From Actinomycetota bacterium (lineage in GTDB: Bacteria > Actinomycetota > Acidimicrobiia > Spongiisociales > UBA4744), in assembly GCA_013152275.1 (NCBI GenBank), contig JAADGS010000031.1, positions 1-64,000 on the forward strand: a stretch of 64,000 bases of DNA, read 5' to 3'. The stretch's first letter is position 1, and each line of letters begins with the position of its first letter. Below the pieces are notes generated by a model. That model worked only from the letters and a program-made list of their open reading frames with translations. It had not been told where the DNA came from and made no database searches. The position numbers were made by a program, and so were the translations under genes. Below, piece after piece: positions 58,822 through 64,000 of this stretch.

Positions 58822-59357
58822 AGAGACTCTTTCTTGCCGTCGTACTCACCGAGGATGCTCGGCACGCTCTCGCTGCGCGTATTCGCGACGGCACGCGGGT
58901 GCTGCCCGGACGACCGGTCCGCCCCCAAAACTGGCATCTGACGCTGCGATTCCTCGGAGATGTGGACGGTCCAGGGTACGACCGGCTGCTCGCTGCACTC
59001 GACGAAGCAGATCTGGGTGAGCACTTCCGTGTCCGCCTCGGCGGCCTCGGAGCGTTCCCGAAGCCTTCGCGAGCGACCGTCCTGTGGGTCGACTTTGCGC
59101 AAGGAAAGGATCGGTTGGCGGACCTTGCCGCACGGGTGGAGCAGGCCGTGGAGATCGCCGGGCTGCCGGGGGAGGATCGGCCGTTCCGGGCGCATCTGAC
59201 CTTGTCGCGGATCCGTCCGCCCCAGGACGTGCGCCGATTCCTGGAGGAAGTCGGTCCTCTCGGGATCGGGTGGGGCGTCGATCGTGTCGTCCTGTATCGA
59301 AGCCATCTCGGCCCGGGTGGACCTCGGTACGAGGAGATGGCGGTGTTCGCTCTCTAG
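58815..59357 (+). CDS. thpR: RNA 2',3'-cyclic phosphodiesterase
   Basis: The 180-aa product has the two HxTx motifs of the 2H phosphoesterases (NWHLTLRFLG and RAHLTLSRIR) and the closing strand VDRVVLYRSHLGPGG. ThpR hydrolyses 2',3'-cyclic phosphates and was first known as RNA 2'-5' ligase. A GTG at 58815 (or 58812) is the start, so the gene overlaps the end of cinA by 7 bp; probably part of a rimO-cinA-thpR operon. It ends 14 nt before the copy-3 repeat and the recA promoter. Confidence 0.92.
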   Translation: MVERLFLAVVLTEDARHALAARIRDGTRVLPGRPVRPQNWHLTLRFLGDVDGPGYDRLLAALDEADLGEHFRVRLGGLGAFPKPSRATVLWVDFAQGKDRLADLAARVEQAVEIAGLPGEDRPFRAHLTLSRIRPPQDVRRFLEEVGPLGIGWGVDRVVLYRSHLGPGGPRYEEMAVFAL

Positions 59358-59370
59358 CGCCTCGACGCCG

Positions 59371-59395
59371 CGAACGTTGCCGGCCGGCCACTTGT
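59371..59395 (+). repeat. Dispersed repeat, copy 3
   Basis: CGAACGTTGCCGGCCGGCC followed by CACTTGTGCC, preceded by CTCGACGCCG. It matches copy 2 (preceded by ATCGACACCC) with few differences and one small gap. It lies between thpR and the recA SOS box. Confidence 0.5.
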
Positions 59396-59412
59396 GCCGA
59401 CATGCTTGGAGG

Positions 59413-59434
59413 CGAACACACGTTCGACTAGGCT
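59413..59434 (+). promoter_or_regulatory. SOS box and adjoining -10 of recA
   Basis: CGAACACACGTTCGA (59413-59427) holds GAAC-ACAC-GTTC at 59414-59425, and TAGGCT (59429-59434) follows as a possible -10. The recA start is about 95 nt downstream. Confidence 0.88.
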
Positions 59435-59522
59435 CTGCGCCGGATCTGCAATAAGATGACATGTATGTGATTTGTCACACCGACCCCGTACGGTGACATC
59501 ACACCCAGAAGGGAGCAGGCAA

Positions 59523-60545
59523 GTGGAACGTGACAAGGCCCTCGAGATGGCGATGTCGCAGATCGAGCGGCAGTTCGGCAAAGGCGCCATCATGAAAATG
59601 AGTGACGGTGCTCACGAGAAGATGGCCTCGATCTCGACCGGTGCCCTCTCTCTCGACTTGGCGTTGGGTATCGGAGGCGTCCCCAGAGGACGGGTCGTCG
59701 AGATCTTCGGACCCGAGAGCAGTGGGAAGACGACCCTGGCGCTGCACATCATCGCCGAGGCGCAACGTAACGGGGGGATCGCGGCGTTCGTCGACGCGGA
59801 GCATGCCCTGGATGCGTTCTACGCGAAGGCCCTCGGTGTGGACATCGACGAGTTGCTGATCTCGCAGCCCGACACCGGTGAGCAGGCCCTGGAGATCATG
59901 GACATGCTCATCAGATCCGGCGCCCTGGACGTCGTCGTGATCGACTCCGTGGCAGCTCTCGTTCCCAGAGCCGAGATCGAAGGCGAGATGGGCGATTCCC
60001 ATGTCGGCCTCCAGGCTCGCCTCATGTCGCAGGCACTGCGCAAGCTCACCGGCAACATTCACCGATCCCAGACGACCGCCATCTTCATCAACCAGCTTCG
60101 CGAGAAGATCGGAGTGATGTACGGCTCGCCGGAGATCACCCCCGGGGGGAGGGCGTTGAAATTCTATTCGTCGGTTCGTATCGATATTCGCAGGATCGAA
60201 ACGATCAAGGACGGTCAGACATCGATCGGAAACCGGGTGCGGGCCAAGATCGTCAAGAACAAGGTTGCCCCGCCGTTCCGCCTTGCGGAGTTCGACATCA
60301 TGTTTGGAGAGGGCATCTCTCGGGTTGGGAGTCTCCTGGATGTCGCGGTGACCGAGGGCATCGTTCGCAAGAGCGGTGCCTGGTATAGCTACGACAACGA
60401 TCAGCTCGGGCAGGGACGAGAGAATTCCAAGCGATTTCTCCAGGAGAACCCGGAAGTGGCGGTCCAACTGCAGGCGAAGGTGCTCGAAGCGGTCGGGCTT
60501 CTCGAAAGCGAGGAAGCCGACGAAGTGGAAGAAGTGCACGAGTAG
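59523..60545 (+). CDS. recA: Recombinase A
   Basis: A 340-aa RecA with Walker [10 protein letters not shown], Walker B-like [10 protein letters not shown], and the DNA-binding loops [12 protein letters not shown] and the segment after [17 protein letters not shown]. It binds ssDNA, catalyses strand exchange and stimulates LexA self-cleavage. A GTG at 59523 with GGGAG upstream (AAGGGAGCAGGCAA) fits the usual [10 protein letters not shown] start. The C-terminus is acidic ([11 protein letters not shown]). No recX follows; the next gene on is rny, 259 nt away. Confidence 0.96.
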   Translation: MERDKALEMAMSQIERQFGKGAIMKMSDGAHEKMASISTGALSLDLALGIGGVPRGRVVEIFGPESSGKTTLALHIIAEAQRNGGIAAFVDAEHALDAFYAKALGVDIDELLISQPDTGEQALEIMDMLIRSGALDVVVIDSVAALVPRAEIEGEMGDSHVGLQARLMSQALRKLTGNIHRSQTTAIFINQLREKIGVMYGSPEITPGGRALKFYSSVRIDIRRIETIKDGQTSIGNRVRAKIVKNKVAPPFRLAEFDIMFGEGISRVGSLLDVAVTEGIVRKSGAWYSYDNDQLGQGRENSKRFLQENPEVAVQLQAKVLEAVGLLESEEADEVEEVHE

Positions 60546-60804
60546 GAACCTCGTGCCATCTCCCTGTCGGATCGCAATCTTCCCCTGTGCGCAGCGGGTT
60601 GGATGCGGTACGATGCAGATAACGCACACACATGAAGAACACCAATTGAAACGCACGAAAAACACCAGAGAACCTGCAACGAGGGGGGGATACCGGGCGA
60701 GACGACGGTAAGAAGCCGACGTGTCGAGTGACCGGTTGTGTGTGTGCCGGGCCCGTGTGGGCTCGGCATCTGTGTTGTGAAGGTTCCGAGAAAGCGAAGA
60801 AACA

Positions 60805-62334
60805 ATGGATGTCATCGTTGGGGCCGTCGGTGCAGCGCTCGGCGGTATCTTCGGTTTCCTCTGGGCGAAGTACCGCGCGCGGATGGCCCGCACGAACGCC
60901 GAATCGACCGCCGAGGGCTTGTTGGCCAAAGCCCGTGTCGAAGCCCAGGAGTTGCTGTCACGAGGCGAGGACGAGGCGCGCGCAAAGGCAGATGCCTATC
61001 GCGAGCGTGAGGATGCTGCGCTCGAACATCGTCGTATCGAGCTCAAGTCGTCTGAAGAGCGCCTGTCGCAGCGAGAGCAGACGCTCGAGCAACGTGCGGC
61101 CAATCTCGCCCAGCGCGAGCAGATCCTGATCCGTCGCGAGCACGAGACGACGGTCCTCCAAGCCGAAACCGGAAAGCTCCGTGAGCAGGCGAGGAGCGAA
61201 CTCGAGAGGCTCGCCGGATTCGATGCGAACGCAGCGAAGGCCGACCTTCTCCATCAGGTTGAGGATGAAGCCAGAAGGGAGGCGATGGTGCTGGTGCGCG
61301 ACATGGAGATTCGCGCCCGGGAAGAGGCCGACCGGCGCGCTCGGCGAATCTTGGCGACCGCGATCCAGCGTCTGTCCTCGGAGGTGGTCACCGAATCGAC
61401 GGTCTCGGTGGTCGAGCTTCCGAGCGACGAGATGAAAGGTCGCATCATCGGTCGCGAGGGACGCAACATTCGCGCATTCGAGGCGATCACCGGCGTGAAC
61501 TTGATCGTCGACGACACCCCGGAAGCCGTCTCCGTCTCTTCGTTCGACCCGGTTCGTCGGGAGGTGGCACGTCTGGCGTTGGAGCGTCTCGTGCAGGACG
61601 GGCGGATTCATCCGGCTTCGATCGAAGAGATGTTCGAAAAGGCGAGAGCGGAAGTGGAAGAGTCGGTGCGTGATGCCGGCGAATGGGCACTCGTGGAGGT
61701 TGGTGTATCGCGCGTTCACCAGGAGCTCGTCACGTTGCTGGGCAGGTTGAAGTACCGGACATCGTATGGCCAGAACGTGCTCAAGCACCTGGTCGAATGT
61801 GCACACGTGGCGGGGATGCTCGCTTCCGAACTCGGCATCGACCCTGCGCCGGTGAAGCGAGCGGCGCTGCTACATGATCTCGGCAAGGCCGTTACGCATG
61901 AGGTGGACGGCTCTCATGCGCTGATCGGAGCCGAGATCGCTCGCAGGTTCGGCGAGGACGCTGCGGTCGTCCATGGCATCGAGGCCCATCACAACGAGGT
62001 GGAACCGAGAACCGTCCTTGCGGTCGTCGTGCAGGCCGCAGACGCCGTGTCCGCCGCCCGTCCAGGAGCGCGGCGCGAAGCGTTGGAATCCTATGTGCGG
62101 CGTCTCGAGAAACTCGAGGAGCTCGCCTACGACTTCAGCGGCGTCGAGAAAGTCTTTGCGATGCAGGCGGGACGAGAGGTGAGGGTCGTTGTCGACCCTG
62201 GCAAGGTCGATGACCTCGGTGCATCCGATCTTGCCCGCCGCATCGCCAAACGGCTCGAAGAGGATCTGCAGTATCCCGGTCAGATTCAGGTCACGGTGAT
62301 TCGGGAGCTGCGTGTGAGTGACTACGCGCGATGA
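60805..62334 (+). CDS. rny: Ribonuclease Y
   Basis: A 509-aa RNase Y with one N-terminal membrane helix (residues 1-20), a long coiled coil (residues 30-190), a KH domain (GRIIGREGRNIRAFEAITGVNLI) and an HD domain (LLHDLGKAVTHEVDGSHALIG). It is a membrane-associated endoribonuclease that starts mRNA decay. Start ATG at 60805; the ribosome-binding site is poor. The 259-nt gap before it holds no gene. It overlaps miaB by 4 bp. Confidence 0.94.
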   Translation: MDVIVGAVGAALGGIFGFLWAKYRARMARTNAESTAEGLLAKARVEAQELLSRGEDEARAKADAYREREDAALEHRRIELKSSEERLSQREQTLEQRAANLAQREQILIRREHETTVLQAETGKLREQARSELERLAGFDANAAKADLLHQVEDEARREAMVLVRDMEIRAREEADRRARRILATAIQRLSSEVVTESTVSVVELPSDEMKGRIIGREGRNIRAFEAITGVNLIVDDTPEAVSVSSFDPVRREVARLALERLVQDGRIHPASIEEMFEKARAEVEESVRDAGEWALVEVGVSRVHQELVTLLGRLKYRTSYGQNVLKHLVECAHVAGMLASELGIDPAPVKRAALLHDLGKAVTHEVDGSHALIGAEIARRFGEDAAVVHGIEAHHNEVEPRTVLAVVVQAADAVSAARPGARREALESYVRRLEKLEELAYDFSGVEKVFAMQAGREVRVVVDPGKVDDLGASDLARRIAKRLEEDLQYPGQIQVTVIRELRVSDYAR

Positions 62335-63710
62335 GTGAGACGCTTCTCGGGAGGATGGATGTCGTCGTCGATCGCGTGCCAAAGCGCACCGGAAAGCGCT
62401 ACGTGATCAAGACGTTCGGTTGCCAGATGAATGAGCACGACAGTGAGCGTGTGGCGGGCCTCTTCGAGATCGACGGCATGGAACGGGCCTCCGACATCGA
62501 TGGTGCCGACGTGATCTTCGTGAACACCTGCACGATTCGTGAGAACGCGGACAACCGGCTCTATGGAAACCTCGGTCATCTGAAACAGTTCAAAGACGAG
62601 CACCCTGAGGCGACGCTCATCGTCGGGGGATGTGCCGCACAGAAAGACCGCGACCTCGTTCGTGAGCGCGCACCGTGGGTCGATGTCGTTCTCGGAACCC
62701 ACAACCTCGATCGTGTCCTGGATCTGATGGATGTCGCCGCCGCGAGTGGCGGAGTGACGGAGGTCGTCGATGAGCTGGAGACCATGCCTTCATTGCTGCC
62801 CGTCCGGCGGCGGCACGCGTACTCCGCGTGGGTGACGATTCAGATCGGATGTAACAACACCTGTACGTTTTGCATCGTTCCCTCGGTGCGTGGTCACGAG
62901 ATCAGCCGGCGTCCGGGAGATATCGTGGCGGAGATCGAAGAGCTGGCGGCAGGAGGGGTCGTAGAGGTGACGCTCCTGGGTCAGAACGTCAACACGTACG
63001 GCCGTGATCTTGCACTCGACGGAAAGCGCAGGCCGATTTTCGCCGAGTTGCTTCGGCGGGTCGGCGACATCGAAGGGATTCGGCGCATTCGGTTCACGAG
63101 TCCACACCCTGCCGATTTTCGGGAAGATGTTGCGGCCGCGATGGCGCAGACCGACGCGGTGTGCGACCAGCTCCATCTTCCCTTGCAGAGTGGCAGCGAT
63201 CGCATCCTGGCCATGATGCATCGCGGCTACAACGTGGAGCGGTTCTTCGAGCGCCTTGTGCTCGCTCGCTCGTACATGCCGACGCTTGCGGTGTCGACCG
63301 ACGTGATCGTCGGCTTTCCCGGCGAGACGGAACAGGATTTCGATGGCACGATGAGCGTGATGGAGACGGCTCGGTTCGATCAGGCTTTCACGTTCATCTT
63401 CTCACCCCGTCCGGGAACTCTCGCGGCAGAGATGAAGGACCGGTTTGTGGACGAGGAGGTGGTGCACGACCGTTACCAGCGTCTGATCGGGCTTCAGAAT
63501 CGGATCGGCCTCGAGAAAAACCGTGAGCAGGTGGGACGTGTCGTCGAAGTCCTCACCGAAGGTCCGTCGAAGAAGGATCCGGCGATGGCAACGACCCGGA
63601 CTACCGGGAACAGGGTGGTCCACATCCCCGGAGAGTATCCGGTGGGGGAGTTCCTCAACGTTGAGATCACCGGGGCGGCCCAGCATCACCTCGTGGGGGT
63701 CGTACGCTGA
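62331..63710 (+). CDS. miaB: tRNA-2-methylthio-N6-dimethylallyladenosine synthase
   Basis: The 459-aa product has the MiaB cysteines (TFGCQMNEHDSER, VNTCTIREN, GGCAAQK), the radical SAM motif CNNTCTFC and a C-terminal TRAM-like segment. It adds the methylthio group to i6A37 in tRNAs. The ATG at 62331 overlaps the rny stop by 4 bp; its own stop overlaps the miaA start. It works on the product of MiaA, encoded directly downstream. Confidence 0.95.
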   Translation: MSETLLGRMDVVVDRVPKRTGKRYVIKTFGCQMNEHDSERVAGLFEIDGMERASDIDGADVIFVNTCTIRENADNRLYGNLGHLKQFKDEHPEATLIVGGCAAQKDRDLVRERAPWVDVVLGTHNLDRVLDLMDVAAASGGVTEVVDELETMPSLLPVRRRHAYSAWVTIQIGCNNTCTFCIVPSVRGHEISRRPGDIVAEIEELAAGGVVEVTLLGQNVNTYGRDLALDGKRRPIFAELLRRVGDIEGIRRIRFTSPHPADFREDVAAAMAQTDAVCDQLHLPLQSGSDRILAMMHRGYNVERFFERLVLARSYMPTLAVSTDVIVGFPGETEQDFDGTMSVMETARFDQAFTFIFSPRPGTLAAEMKDRFVDEEVVHDRYQRLIGLQNRIGLEKNREQVGRVVEVLTEGPSKKDPAMATTRTTGNRVVHIPGEYPVGEFLNVEITGAAQHHLVGVVR

Positions 63711-64000
63711 TTCTCGCCATTCTCGGACCGACCGCTTCGGGCAAGAGCGATGTGGCGTTGCGCCTTGCAGAAGAGCTCGGTGCTCAGATCCTCTCGGTCG
63801 ACTCGATGCAGGTGTATCGCGGCATGGATATCGGCACCGCAAAAGCCACTGCCGTCCAGCAGACTCGCGTCCAACACCACATGGTGGATCTCGTCGACCC
63901 GGACGTGGAATTCAGTGTGGCCGAGTTTCAGAAGACGGCCAGGGAAATCCTCGACCAAACCGAACGCATCGTGCTGGTAGGTGGATCCGGCCTGCACTTT
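63707..64000 (+). CDS. miaA: tRNA dimethylallyltransferase, C-terminus outside window
   Basis: The 98 codons in the window carry the MiaA P-loop LGPTASGKSD, the DSMQVYRGMDIGTAK motif and the HHMVDLVDPDVEFSVAEF region. The enzyme prenylates A37 of tRNAs reading UNN codons. No ATG, GTG or TTG exists in this frame before the P-loop; the frame begins with CTG (63707-63709) overlapping the miaB stop as CTGA, or ATT at 63710. The gene is cut by the window edge. Confidence 0.93.
   Translation, partial: MILAILGPTASGKSDVALRLAEELGAQILSVDSMQVYRGMDIGTAKATAVQQTRVQHHMVDLVDPDVEFSVAEFQKTAREILDQTERIVLVGGSGLHF

Noticed and set aside
1-64000. tRNA, rRNA, CRISPR, insertion sequence, prophage or riboswitch
   Set aside because: Reading both strands gave no T-loop-like GTTCGAATC context with a cloverleaf, no repeat-spacer array, no transposase or integrase motif and no conserved riboswitch core.

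Overview
This 64 kb window is GC-rich (roughly 62-65% by eye) with strong G/C third-position bias, frequent GTG starts and many 4-bp stop/start overlaps. It looks like chromosomal DNA of an actinobacterium, most likely an uncultured relative of Acidimicrobiia. Supporting this are four actinobacterial-type SOS boxes (GAAC-N4-GTTC), a split ImuA'/ImuB/DnaE2 mutasome, DUF4032 and TIGR03084 family proteins, and the order M16 peptidase-dapB ... dapA-rnj-ftsK ... recA ... miaB-miaA, which follows the conserved block known from Mycobacterium. RNase Y, absent from mycobacteria and streptomycetes, argues for a deeper branch. The assignment is inference. No tRNA, rRNA, CRISPR array, transposase or phage gene was seen.

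1-18 kb: a lipoprotein fragment at the left edge and a cyclase-NTPase-TPR regulator, then a region in which imuA', imuB and dnaE2 each sit on the + strand behind their own SOS box, separated by minus-strand genes. Those genes are a carbon cluster (GH15 glucoamylase/trehalase-like, MtfA-type peptidase, DUF1003 protein, glucose-6-phosphate dehydrogenase), two tandem PlsC acyltransferases, an SGNH hydrolase and a PEBP-like lipoprotein.

18-26 kb: a PfkB kinase, a YhhN membrane protein coupled to an unusual AroQ-alpha/beta hydrolase fusion, a lipoate-ligase-like protein, an exported protein with an internal duplication, an alpha-oxoamine synthase and a membrane histidine kinase. A 63-nt near-perfect hairpin lies at 18910-18972.

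26-30 kb: a compact sulfur operon. Three 9-bp TATGCAG iterons precede a HTH-PocR regulator, followed by an SQR-like flavoprotein, a DUF1641 protein, a single-cysteine DsrC/TusE protein and a DsrE2-like protein, closed by an intrinsic terminator. It reads as a locally controlled sulfide/persulfide handling module.

30-43 kb: mixed metabolism and regulation: a Usp-like protein, flavin reductase, two-way arranged SDR and DUF4032 genes, an apparently frameshifted DUF971 gene, an HD-GYP phosphodiesterase, a possible PD-(D/E)XK protein, an enoyl-CoA hydratase-BtpA-TIGR03084 operon, a LOG protein, and a CobS/CobT-like pair (AAA+ with altered Walker residues plus an HExxH-vWA protein) next to a zinc-ribbon rhomboid.

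43-64 kb: the conserved core: M16 peptidase, dapB, cyclophilin, exported lipoprotein, CnoX-like thioredoxin, dapA, rnj, ftsK, acyl-CoA ligase, SDR, rimO-cinA-thpR, recA with SOS box, rny, miaB and the start of miaA. Together this covers lysine/peptidoglycan precursor synthesis, RNA decay (RNase J plus RNase Y), chromosome segregation, tRNA/ribosome modification and the SOS response.
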